In this document: in pieces, positions 51,801 to 63,299 of the stretch
How the letters are laid out: every line of letters starts with the position of its first letter
Position numbering within the stretch: the first letter of the stretch is position 1
From: Siphonodentalium dalli
Lineage: Eukaryota; Mollusca; Scaphopoda; Gadilida; Siphonodentaliidae
NCBI GenBank assembly: GCA_032622095.1
Contig: CP136066.1
Location: 47,276,911-47,340,910 of the forward strand
Length of the DNA: 64,000 nt
Direction: 5' to 3'
Notes under the pieces: model-generated
The model's input: the letters and a program-made list of their open reading frames with translations, nothing else
Told to the model about the DNA's origin: nothing
The model's database searches: none
Program-made: the position numbers and the translations under genes

Positions 51801-53130
51801 GCAGATCTTCTCCTAGACGAAGCGCAACAGCTGGATTTGCTCTATGTGAGCGTCTTAAACATAGACAGAAGACCAAACCGGGAAATTTTTACAAAGGTCC
51901 GCTCAATTATTTTCTGGGCTAGGGGAGGGGCAAAATATGTCAATTTTTGTTTGTCGCCGATTTGAACCAAAATGGTTGTGAAGTATCTGTAGGATGTACT
52001 AAGTATTATCGTGCGTGAATTTTGTGAATCGGTTGACAAATGTAGAAATGGTGGCCCTTTCCTTTTTTTCAAGTTTACAGGGAAAGCACTATGAATTTAT
52101 ATTTCTTCAACCAATCGTGACGTGTTTGGTATCATTCGATGGGGAATTTTTAGTTCTTTTAAACGATTATTCATTTGCTGCATTATGTCGAATGAGTCCG
52201 GAGATATTCAAAAAAGTATGAACCAGAAAAATACATATTGGCCTACATAGTAAAATATCGGCGCAATACCTCACCAAAACCCTGGTAAATATTATAGGGG
52301 CATCAAATGCGAACACAATGCCGCAAAAATTAGCTCGATATCTCGAAAATTGGCCGATATATGGCGACTTTTCTACACGCGTCTTCAAATTTCGAGGCAT
52401 GGGTGGGGGTCACACCAGAACGTTCCAACTGAACACAGAAATGTCAATAAACCATACTATCGACATTCCAATCAATTCCGCGCGATTCCCTTATTATACT
52501 TCCATATTTTAATATGGAAGTATATTGTTATTCAATTTTTTATTTTTCTCTATTATTATTATTATTATTTATTATTCTTAATATATTTTAAAACCCTTAT
52601 ATCTCAGAAAGTTTAAAAGATAAAGCATTGAAATTTGGTAGGTATATGCACCATGCCAAGATGCGTGGTAATGAAACATTTAGGTTTGTGTCTTAACTTG
52701 CTTACCAGAGTTATGGCCCTTAAACAAATATTTTGGAAAAAGTTTGTGCGCAGATCTTCTCCTATAAGAAGTCAGGCAGCTGAATTCGGTTCTCGTGATC
52801 GTGTTAACTAACGAAAGGGCACAAATCAGGGAAATTTTCACCAAGGTCCGAAAACAATTTGTCGACCTGGGGAGGGGTGCAAAATTTGTCAATTTTTTTC
52901 TTGTCACCGATCCCAGCCATTTTTACTGTCGGATATATATACGACGTACTGATGCTACTCGTGAAAGAATTTTGTAAATCGGGTGAGAAATGACCAAGTT
53001 ATAACACATCGAAAAATGTACTAATAAAGTCCATGTGTAGAAAGTGCTTGTGCGCAGATCTTCTCCTAGACGAAGCGCAACAGCTGGATTTGCTCTATGT
53101 GAGCGTCTTAAACATAGACAGAAGACCAAA
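48803..53130. repeat. Tandem array B2, 1253-bp unit, about 3.45 copies
   Basis: Same unit as B1, near-identical; the first unit has a C-to-A change at about 49221. Hairpins start at 49989, 51242 and 52495. The array breaks off inside a unit at GAAGACCAAA, where the element-bearing segment begins. Confidence 0.96.
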
Positions 53131-53362
53131 AAAATGATTTCAAAAATTGCATCAATGACCACTGGCGATATATTTCAACATCCATTCCTGTTCGGCGCAA
53201 TGCGTTAATTGTTATGTTGGCTAACGGGTAATCACTCAAAACAATGTCGGCTGTCTGTGTTGTCAATCAGCCGTGATTCTGCAGTTTTATCATGATGCTG
53301 CTAAAAATGACATATATTGAGACCAAAAACGGTCGAAATTCATTAGTTTTAGAATAGTAGTT
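53131..53362. other. 232-bp segment between array B2 and the LTR-like element
   Basis: Starts AAAATGATTTCAAAAATTGC. It recurs unchanged by eye at 59117-59348 in the same position between a family B unit and the terminal repeat. No coding capacity; it may be flanking host sequence captured with the element. Confidence 0.7.
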
Positions 53363-55320
53363 TGTATATAAAATGGTGTATGTATATCCAACCGAAAGCC
53401 AATGACTGGCGGTAGCGCATGTTCCAATGTGCCCGACACTATGTATGCTATGAATTTGGAAAGTCACTTTAAGCTAGTGTTTCGTGTCAATTTTTGTTCG
53501 CCGACACTCGTCAGGGGGAGGCGATTTAATTAGATAAGTTGACATTTTATATGTCTGTTAACATGTATTCCATGTGTATATAGTTTTTTGCCCCGTCATG
53601 TGGGATTGTTGGATTTGCAATTTTCATGCAATCATTCTGTTAACATGTATTCCATGTGTATATAGTTTTTTCCCGTCCTGGGATTGTTGGATTTGCAATT
53701 TTCATGCAATCATTCTGTTAACATGTATTCCATGTGTATATAGTTTTTTCCCGTCATGGGATTGTTGGATTTGCAATGTTCATGCAATCATTCTGTTGGA
53801 TGGTTTGTAGTTTCAGCCTCTCAGCATTCGCTGCCGATGTGAAGACTGCATGTTTCCGATATTTTGAGATGTGTATAGTATATAGCCAGCACGTGGCAGT
53901 TCAGCCGTCAATCACGCTTTAAGGCGTGTACAATGGCTTTAGTGCCCAGTCGAGTCAAGCTAACATACGTTGGTTAGGTCACGTGACGATATATGCCACA
54001 TATGTGGTGTGAAATTGATACCTCTGATGTTGCGATAAGGAATTAATCACTTCTTTAATGTCTTATTTGACTCGCCGTTAATCTTAGTCTGACATATTTC
54101 TGACTGTAGCGTCAAGAATGAATAGATTACCATTAATTGGCACATATGTTTTCAGTCAAGTCTCTATCCAAGGTTTTTGGATTTCGAAGTTTGGCCAAGT
54201 TTAAATAATGCCAAAACATATTTAGGTATATGTGACTTCTTCGGGTTGCATATTTTATGCAGTCTGCATATTGCATGCATTATATGTGGATATTCTTGGT
54301 GGAATCCATCGGATTCAGTTTAAATTTGCATATTATATGCCATCTGTATGTTAATACCATATTAGCGAAATAGCGTAACATCCACCACTCATCCCAAAGA
54401 TATGGGTTGAAATAAATGGTAAATGCCAGTAGGCCCCCGCATGTGTGCAAATCCAGTCAAGATAGAGCATAGAATCAAATTGGATTGTCCAACTGAACTA
54501 GTGGGCTATAGGTTCTTGCTGGCATGCCAGAACATGATACCAATTACGAATTTATCATTCTATAGGTAACAGTGGGTTCTAAATAGCACATGCATCGCTT
54601 ATGGATGAGAATTAATTCATTAGTATTGTCCAGACATCATCGATCATCTACACATCTAGGTGCACCCATTAATTTGGGATATTAATGTGTATAGCTATAG
54701 TGATAATATAGCTGTATATTTAGCGTGTATTATTTGCTATAATGTACCATTGCACGTTTGTGACCAGAGCGTGTACACGTGGTGTAATATGCACAATTGT
54801 AGTGCGCCCGTTAAGTGGGGTATTGTATATGTATAGCTATATCAATGATATAGCATTGTTACTGGAAACTACCGTTTCGGTATAGTTAATTCGATTAGTC
54901 CATCCTAACACCAAGGCTGGCGCAAATCCGATGATAAGCGGGTCCTTGAAATGTCATGTGTAAATCTAGCGTGTATCGTTAGTTATAAAAGCAATACAGC
55001 ATTATGAGTTAATGCCCCGAGTGAATACTCGTGGTGGTATATACACAATTGTAGTGTGCCTATTTAGGGATATTTGTTTAAGTATAGTTATTATAGCTAT
55101 AATAAAGCAATGTAGATGTCCATGAATTTTATAGTGACTTATCCAAGCATATTCGGATCACCTCAAAACAGCAACGTCGCCACACAGTCGAAGCAGTCAG
55201 GATCCCTGGTAGTTAAACCAGTTATTCAACAGGATTACTATCACCGAGGAATGTCAAGTTTGTATATAAAATGGTGTATGTATATCCAACCGAAAGCCAA
55301 TGACTGGCGGTAGCGCATGT
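53363..55320 (+). mobile_element. LTR-like element, copy 1 (3' repeat truncated)
   Basis: A 548-bp terminal repeat (53363-53910, TGTATATAAAATGG to CAGCCGTCA) is followed by a non-coding interior of 1350 bp (53911-55260). Only the first 60 bp of a second direct terminal repeat follow (55261-55320). It is then abutted by the inverted copy 2. Terminal repeats begin TG and end CA as retroviral-type LTRs do. No primer-binding site starting TGG, convincing polypurine tract or gag/pol frame was found, so a TRIM-like non-autonomous element is the nearest label. The interior has AT-rich TATAGCTATA motifs and degenerate sub-repeats about 250 bp apart (54780-55100). Confidence 0.6.
53556..53796. repeat. 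Three tandem copies of an 80-bp repeat inside the terminal repeat
   Basis: Copies start at 53556, 53638 and 53716 (spacing 82 and 78), each beginning TGTTAACATGTATTCC and including GGATTGTTGGATTTGCAA. They are present in all three full terminal repeats. They produce the repetitive frame of 78 codons, which I do not regard as a gene. Confidence 0.9.
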
Positions 55321-57760
55321 TGACGGCTGAACTGCCACGTGCTGGCTATATACTATACACATCTCAAAATATCGGAAACATGCAGTCTTCACATCGGCAG
55401 CGAATGCTGAGAGGCTGAAACTACAAACCATCCAACAGAATGATTGCATGAACATTGCAAATCCAACAATCCCATGACGGGAAAAAACTATATACACATG
55501 GAATACATGTTAACAGAATGATTGCATGAAAATTGCAAATCCAACAATCCCAGGACGGGAAAAAACTATATACACATGGAATACATGTTAACAGAATGAT
55601 TGCATGAAAATTGCAAATCCAAGAATCCCACATGACGGGGCAAAAAACAATATACACATGGAATACATGTTAACAGACATATAAAATGTCAACTTATCTA
55701 ATTAAATCGCCTCCCCCTGACGAGTGTCGGCGAACAAAAATTGACACGAAACACTAGCTTAAAGTGACTTTCCAAATTCATAGCATACATAGTGTCGGGC
55801 ACCTTGGAACATGCGCTACCGCCAGTCATTGGCTTTCGGTTGGATATACATACACCATTTTATATACAAACTTGACATTCCTCGGTGATAGTAATCCTGT
55901 TGAATAACTGGTTTAACTACCAGGGATCCTGACTGCTTCGACTGTGTGGCGACGTTGCTGTTTTGAGGTGATCCGAATATGCTTGGATAAGTCACTATAA
56001 AATTCATGGACATCTACATTGCTTTATTATAGCTATAATAACTATACTTAAACAAATATCCCTAAATGGGCACACTACAATTGTGTATATACCACCACGA
56101 GTATTCACTCGGGGCATTAACTCATAATGCTGTATTGCTTTTACAACTAACGATACACGCTAGATTTACACATGACATTTCAAGGACCCGCTTATCATCG
56201 GATTTGCGCCAGCCTTGGTGTTAGGATGGACTAATCGAATAAACTATACCGTAACGGTAGTTTCCAGTAACAATGCTATATCATTGATATAGCTATACAT
56301 ATACAATACCCCACTTAACGGGCGCACTACAATTGTGCATATTACACCACGTGTACACGCTCTGGTCACAAACTTGCAATGGTACATTATAGCAAATAAT
56401 ACACGCTAAATATACAGCTATATTATCACTATACACATTAATATCCCAAATTAATGGGTGCACCTAGATGTGTAGATGATCGATGATGTCTGGACAATAC
56501 TCATGAATTAATTCTCATCCATAAGCGATGCATGTGCTATTTAGAACCCACTGTTACCTATAGAATGATAAATTCGTAATTGGTATCATGTTCTGGCATG
56601 CCAGCAAGAACCTATAGCCCACTAGTTCAGTTGGACAATCCAATTTGATTCTATGCTCTATCTTGACTGGATTTGCACACATGCGGGGGCCTACTGGCAT
56701 TTACCATTTATTTCAACCCATATCTTTGGGATGAGTGGTGGATGTTACGCTCTTTCGCTAATATGGTATTAACATACAGATGGCATATAATATGCAAATT
56801 TAAACTGAATCCGATGGATTCCACCAAGAATATCCACATATAATGCATGCAATATGCAGACTGTATAAAATATGCAACCCGAAGAAGTCACATATACCTA
56901 AATATGTTTTGGCATTATTTAAACTTGGCCAAACTTCGAAATCCAAAAACCTTGGATAGAGACTTGACTGAAAACATATGTGCCAATTAATGGTAATCTA
57001 TTCATTCTTGACGCTACAGTCAGAAATATGTCAGACTAAGATTAACGGCGAGTCAAATAAGACATTAAAGAAGTGATTAATTCCTTATCGCAACATCAGA
57101 GGTATCAATTTCACACCACATATGTGGCATATATCGTCACGTGACCTAACCAACGTATGTTAGCTTGACTCGACTGGGCACTAAAGCCATTGTACACGCC
57201 TTAAAGCGTGATTGACGGCTGAACTGCCACGTGCTGGCTATATACTATACACATCTCAAAATATCGGAAACATGCAGTCTTCACATCGGCAGCGAATGCT
57301 GAGAGGCTGAAACTACAAACCATCCAACAGAATGATTGCATGAACATTGCAAATCCAACAATCCCATGACGGGAAAAAACTATATACACATGGAATACAT
57401 GTTAACAGAATGATTGCATGAAAATTGCAAATCCAACAATCCCAGGACGGGAAAAAACTATATACACATGGAATACATGTTAACAGAATGATTGCATGAA
57501 AATTGCAAATCCAAGAATCCCACATGACGGGGCAAAAAACAATATACACATGGAATACATGTTAACAGACATATAAAATGTCAACTTATCTAATTAAATC
57601 GCCTCCCCCTGACGAGTGTCGGCGAACAAAAATTGACACGAAACACTAGCTTAAAGTGACTTTCCAAATTCATAGCATACATAGTGTCGGGCACCTTGGA
57701 ACATGCGCTACCGCCAGTCATTGGCTTTCGGTTGGATATACATACACCATTTTATATACA
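55321..57760 (-). mobile_element. LTR-like element, copy 2 (complete, inverted)
   Basis: Terminal repeats 55321-55868 and 57213-57760 (548 bp each) flank an interior of 1344 bp that is the reverse complement of 53911-55260. The two terminal repeats share variants that differ from copy 1 (for example ACCTTGGAAC, and AATATACAC in place of TATATACAC), as expected when both LTRs of one insertion derive from one template. Flanks GCATGT and AAGTCC show no target duplication. Orientation is not established because PBS and PPT are not recognised. Confidence 0.65.
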
Positions 57761-59116
57761 AAGTCCATGTGTAGAAAGTGCTTGTGCGCAGATCTTCTCC
57801 TAGACGAAGCGCAACAGCTGGATTTGCTCTATGTGAGCGTCTTAAACATAGACAGAAGACCAAACCGGGAAATTTTTACAAAGGTCCGCTCAATTATTTT
57901 CTGGGCTAGGGGAGGGGCAAAATATGTCAATTTTTGTTTGTCGCCGATATGAACCAAAATGGTTGTGAAGTATCTGTAGGATGTACTAAGTATTATCGTG
58001 CGTGAATTTTGTGAATCGGTTGACAAATGTAGAAATGGTGGCCCTTTCCTTTTTTTCAAGTTTACAGGGAAAGCACTATGAATTTATATTTCTTCAACCA
58101 ATCGTGACGTGTTTGGTATCATTCGATGGGGAATTTTTAGTTCTTTTAAACGATTATTCATTTGCTGCATTATGTCGAATGAGTCCGGAGATATTCAAAA
58201 AAGTATGAACCAGAAAAATACATATTGGCCTACATAGTAAAATATCGGCGCAATACCTCACCAAAACCCTGGTAAATATTATAGGGGCATCAAATGCGAA
58301 CACAATGCCGCAAAAATTAGCTCGATATCTCGAAAATTGGCCGATATATGGCGACTTTTCTACACGCGTCTTCAAATTTCGAGGCATGGGTGGGGGTCAC
58401 ACCAGAACGTTCCAACTGAACACAGAAATGTCAATAAACCATACTATCGACATTCCAATCAATTCCGCGCGATTCCCTTATTATACTTCCATATTTTAAT
58501 ATGGAAGTATATTGTTATTCAATTTTTTATTTTTCTCTATTATTATTATTATTATTTATTATTCTTAATATATTTTAAAACCCTTATATCTCAGAAAGTT
58601 TAAAAGATAAAGCATTGAAATTTGGTAGGTATATGCACCATGCCAAGATGCGTGGTAATGAAACATTTAGGTTTGTGTCTTAACTTGCTTACCAGAGTTA
58701 TGGCCCTTAAACAAATATTTTGGAAAAAGTTTGTGCGCAGATCTTCTCCTATAAGAAGTCAGGCAGCTGAATTCGGTTCTCGTGATCGTGTTAACTAACG
58801 AAAGGGCACAAATCAGGGAAATTTTCACCAAGGTCCGAAAACAATTTGTCGACCTGGGGAGGGGTGCAAAATTTGTCAATTTTTTTCTTGTCACCGATCC
58901 CAGCCATTTTACTGTCGGATATATATACGACGTACTGATGCTACTCGTGAAAGAATTTTGTAAATCGGGTGAGAAATGACCAAGTTATAACACATCGAAA
59001 AATGTACTAATAAAGTCCATGTGTAGAAAGTGCTTGTGCGCAGATCTTCTCCTAGACGAAGCGCAACAGCTGGATTTGCTCTATGTGAGCGTCTTAAACA
59101 TAGACAGAAGACCAAA
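57761..59116. repeat. Family B fragment B3, about 1.08 units
   Basis: Starts at AAGTCCATGTG and ends at GAAGACCAAA, so about 100 bp of the B unit occur at both ends. It differs from B1 by a T-to-A change near 57949 and a lost T near 58909. Hairpin at 58482. The right edge is the same B/element junction as at 53130. Confidence 0.95.
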
Positions 59117-59509
59117 AAAATGATTTCAAAAATTGCATCAATGACCACTGGCGATATATTTCAACATCCATTCCTGTTCGGCGCAATGCGTTAATTGTTA
59201 TGTTGGCTAACGGGTAATCACTCAAAACAATGTCGGCTGTCTGTGTTGTCAATCAGCCGTGATTCTGCAGTTTTATCATGATGCTGCTAAAAATGACATA
59301 TATTGAGACCAAAAACGGTCGAAATTCATTAGTTTTAGAATAGTAGTTTGTATATAAAATGGTGTATGTATATCCAACCGAAAGCCAATGACTGGCGGTA
59401 GCGCATGTTCCAATGTGCCCGACACTATGTATGCTATGAATTTGGAAAGTCACTTTAAGCTAGTGTTTCGTGTCAATTTTTGTTCGCCGACACTCGTCAG
59501 GGGGAGGCG
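59117..59509 (+). mobile_element. Third copy of the junction segment and LTR-like terminal repeat, cut by gap
   Basis: 59117-59348 repeats 53131-53362, and 59349-59509 repeats the first 161 bp of the terminal repeat. It then runs into undetermined bases. Confidence 0.9.
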
Positions 59510-59609
59510 NNNNNNNNNNNNNNNNNNNNNNNNNNNNNNNNNNNNNNNNNNNNNNNNNNNNNNNNNNNNNNNNNNNNNNNNNNNNNNNNNNNNNNNNNNN
59601 NNNNNNNNN
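59510..59609. other. Assembly gap, 100 N
   Basis: Exactly 100 undetermined bases, the usual placeholder for a gap of unknown length. The left side is repetitive and the right side is unrelated sequence. Confidence 1.
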
Positions 59610-59689
59610 TGTCATTGTCCCTCCCCGTGGCCAATACAAAACTGCTAATTAGTTTAACAAAACAATATTTTACTACATTTGATCAAACT

Positions 59690-60085
59690 TGTGTACTAAA
59701 ATGGTTATCAGTTGGAAAATTTTCCATCCTGAGGGGGAGTATGAGGTTTGAAATTTCCAACACTAGGAAAGCCGTTGAGGCCAGTCCAGATACTAGGATT
59801 TGCGATTTTGCGAACAACCATGGTCATGCAGCCCATAGTTGTGTGCATTTGTCTGGGGTTAGAAACCACTAGATGTTAGGATTTATGTAATTTTTCAGGT
59901 TAAAATATCTGAATGTTCTCAATACCGGGAATATAGAACCGTGGTTTATGAATATATAGGATATTAGGCCTGAGCAGTGAGTGCAAGGGGGTGCATTTGG
60001 TCTGAATCTGATTCAAGGGGGTGCAGTTGGAATTTCCCAAAGGTGGACACCCCCAACGGAGACCATCTAGTCACGTCCCTGACAG
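59690..60085. repeat. Repeat family K, copy 1 (GTTGGAAATTT-rich)
   Basis: Contains CAGTTGGAAAATTTTCCAT, AAGGGGGTGCAGTTGGAA and ends near TAGTCACGTCCCTG. Shares motifs and end with 63300-63740. The middle (59770-59960) is not clearly homologous. Confidence 0.5.
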
Positions 60086-60190
60086 TGATGCTTACATGTA
60101 ATGCAAATTGGTGAAATAGTATTTTAGTATAGTCATGTAGCTAAACTAGATATATATAACTATTATAGCTGTAACTGGCATTTCCCAGAC

Positions 60191-60278
60191 CTGGTAAAAT
60201 TAATGAGTTATTAACAAGCTATGTGATATGGGTCTGGTAAAATGAATCAGTTATTAACAAGCTATATGATATGGGTCT
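60191..60278. repeat. Two-copy tandem duplication, 43-bp unit
   Basis: Units begin CTGGTAAAAT at 60191 and 60234 and differ at only a few positions. Confidence 0.9.
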
Positions 60279-60614
60279 GCTTGTTCAATCAAGACGAGGA
60301 TTGGTCTCAAAATTGGTAAAAGGTAAATATCGTTTCTGTCACTTCTGTGCTAAATTTAAAGCAGCTGAACTCGACCAGCCTTGATATAGTAAACAATTCG
60401 GTGATCTTTATAAAACTTGGATCGACCCAAATCATATAAAACAGGTTAAAATTATTATCAATGATGAATAAGATCCGTAATTAATGGAAATAATGTTTTC
60501 GTATTTTTATTTGCAGCTTTACTTGTTTATGTTATATATGTTCCATGTGTTATTTAATGTTGTATATTTGTTCATTTCAATGTGACATATGAGCATGTGT
60601 GATTTTTTGAATGA

Positions 60615-61576
60615 TTAAGATGGGAGACGCACGTTTTGCATAAATCCAGCCAAACAATGGCAAGAGATTTTCAACAAAGAATGTCTTGGGATCTGTCTGG
60701 CAAAAAATGTTGAGTTTCTCATATCATCATCTTCATTGTATATATAATCTGAGCAATGATTGAGAAACAACAAAAACAAATAGACTTTTTACATTTGAGA
60801 TGTTGATAATATTATTTTATGTTTTGTCCCTTTTGTACCAAGAAATCCTAGAATAATTAATAATTTCACACGCAACTCAATTACCAAATAGCTTATTGCC
60901 TTGGCTCTATATGCGAGGAGGCTTGATTTGTATGCATAACGTTGGGATAGGTTTTTAATTGCGTAATATAGCAGCATACCAACATATATCACAATGAAGA
61001 ACAAAGCAGCCACACATGCATATTCCAGCCCAATTAATACACATGTTCATATGCAGTGTGGTCCACTCAAGCAGGGGGCAATCAACTGAAATTATGCCGC
61101 AGTGCTAAGACATATGGTCGTCTGCTTTAACTTTGTTATGAACCCATGACCCACAACTCATCTCAGGCCAATGTTTCATTGATCAACATGAGGCATGACA
61201 TGAACATTCTCAAATATAGAACATTATTTATAGGTAGTTGCCTTTTAAATGAAAAGAATAATTAAATATCACGAATCAAGAATCATTAAGTCTCCTCTCG
61301 TGATCTTGAAATATGATATCATGGATATATGAACTGAACATTTGAAAACAATATTTGTTTTCAGAACTTCTTGGTACCTGAAAACAGTAACATTTTAAAT
61401 ATTTGTCATGCCATAAAAGTAAAGTAAATGAGGTTATAATATACAATGGGTCGATGGTTCTTAAATAATGTGTCACACTAATCGCTCGTACCAAATTTCA
61501 CAAAGAAATTACTGCAGTGAGAAAATCCTTTTTGAAATATCAGGAAATTTTGGCAAAACGTGCGTCTAACCCTTAA
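60615..61576. mobile_element. Candidate TIR element, about 960 bp
   Basis: AGACGCACGTTTTGC (60625-60639) is matched in inverted orientation at 61553-61567. Similarity extends outward to TTAAG/CTTAA at both edges, giving imperfect TIRs of about 25 bp bounded by TTAA. TTAA targets are known for piggyBac-type elements, but the TIR does not begin as theirs do. The interior has only short frames on the minus strand (60789-61013, 61276-61494) with no recognisable domain. It could be a non-autonomous DNA transposon or a coincidental inverted repeat. Confidence 0.35.
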
Positions 61577-61584
61577 CCTTCCCA

Positions 61585-61710
61585 ATTTATTGTGAACACT
61601 TGATGTGTAAATATTGTAAGAGCACTTAATGTGTAAATATTGTATATTTTATCATGTTCTTTTAACCGTCCTAGCTTATTGTGAACACTTAATGTGTAAA
61701 TATTGTCTAT
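61585..61710. repeat. Interspersed short repeats around CACTTAATGTGTAAATATTG
   Basis: Three copies near 61592, 61620 and 61682, two of them preceded by TTATTGTGAA. Confidence 0.85.
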
Positions 61711-61927
61711 GTTATCTCATTTCTCATGTTCCGAGTAAAATTAGAGATAAATTCCCAAGGGCGTGTCGTTAAAAAACGAGTAAAATATATCAATTTAAAC
61801 CGAGCGAGCCACTTTAAAAAAACGCATCGCTATATATACCATACATTACAAGGGAGGTCCAATAATCGAATAACTTTTAACTTTCTAACAGCCGATTCTT
61901 GAAATTCCAACGTCGCAATTGATCGAG

Positions 61928-62095
61928 TAATAGATAGAACCGCATGAGTGTCTGGATTTTGACGAAATTATCGCACGAGATTTGTTGGCGGAGCGATACC
62001 TCGAGTGCGGGACGAGAGGTATTGCGTTCCGCCAACAAATCGAGTGCGATAATTTCGTCAAAATCCAGACACTCATGCAGTTCTATTTTTATTAC
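61928..62095. mobile_element. Long hairpin (about 77-bp arms), MITE/foldback-like
   Basis: The left arm runs from TAATAGATAGAACCGC to GCGATACCTC. The right arm is its imperfect complement, ending TTCTATTTTTATTA. The loop is about 13 nt. Arms contain GTCTGGATTTTGACG and its complement. Overlapping minus-strand frames follow from the symmetry and are not genes. No clear target duplication is seen. Confidence 0.7.
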
Positions 62096-62858
62096 ATATC
62101 TCCGTAGCATAGTAAGTTGACTCACAATCGTACATCTCCGGTACAGCAATGTGAATTTAATTGAGTTTTAACGGCATTTTAGGGTTAACGCAACAATCAG
62201 ACAGGGAGCCCGCCTATCCGCGAGTGACCTTGACCCATCTTTAATGATGCGTTTGAAATTAATTTCTAATAGCTTTTCCAAAAATATAACCCAATGAGCG
62301 CGCTTCGATTTCGGCAAGTGGGTTGTCGCCCTTGTGTTTAAAAAGTAAAAATAGTAACGGCGAGAACCAGTCTAACAACACTAAATGAAATAGTTCCGTC
62401 GGCAGATTGCACTAGTGCGATTCTCAGAATTATCACACGCCTGGAAACTCATGCGATCATGCGAATTACGTTGATAGATATGTAATAAAGAGCTCTATTT
62501 ACACAATTCTAGGATAAACTGTTCAAAAACAGACGCTGATTAAAACCGTCATGGACAGTACCGGAACCTGTATACTTTACTATACAGGAGAAAATATACC
62601 GTGCATTTGAAACTAAATATTTATCGATAAAAAAAAACACCTTTTGTTGACAAATTCATGACTCGACAGATCTACAGTTAATCTGCGCAAATCAATCTGT
62701 AGTTGTGGCAATGCATGAGTCGATTTCAACTGTATGTGTAATAGAATCCAAGTCGCCACTCATTTCCAATAGTCGAGCAATTTTATATGTTCAAACTTAT
62801 TTTCTTGCTAAACTAGCCTTGACACAAACCACGGAAATCGCCGAATTCGGCTCGGTAA

Positions 62859-62982
62859 AACTCGAGATACCGAACCAATTGGTAACCGCCCCCTGATAAT
62901 AAAGTCATTAATACGGATGAACTCGAGATACCGAACCAATATGTGACGTCACCCTCTGATAATAAAGTCATTAATACAGATG
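62859..62982. repeat. Two-copy tandem duplication, about 61-63-bp unit
   Basis: Units start AACTCGAGATACCGAACCAA at 62859 and 62920 and both end in GTCATTAATAC.GATG. Confidence 0.9.
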
Positions 62983-63299
62983 AATTATTTTATAGCTCAT
63001 ATAATAACGTCGTCGGTATTTACCGATCAACCGATATCCATATTATAGTTCTATGAGAAGTTTAATGTTCCTTCAGCGTCAAACATCGCTCGTGTATTCG
63101 GCAGAATCATTCACTTGTATCTTATATTTATAATGTCCATGCGTTGATGCAGTTCTTCGATGCGTATAATTATACATAGTGGCACCTAATTAGCTGCCAA
63201 TCCGCACTCAATCGCGTCTTTTTTCAAGTTAATGTTAACAGTTCTCGTGAATCAAATTCCGAATACGTTTTGGAGAACACTAGAAACTTCAGCTGTACA

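Noticed and set aside
53363-57760. Autonomous retrotransposon or endogenous retrovirus
   Set aside because: The interior of about 1.35 kb has no gag, protease, reverse transcriptase, RNase H or integrase frame, and no PBS or PPT was recognised.
59388-59872. Frames spanning the gap
   Set aside because: They include 100 undetermined bases and start inside the terminal repeat.
62560-62740. Inverted motifs such as CCTGTATAC/GTATACAGG and CTACAG/CTGTAG as regulatory hairpins
   Set aside because: Short, isolated and expected by chance in AT-rich sequence; no second copy in the window.
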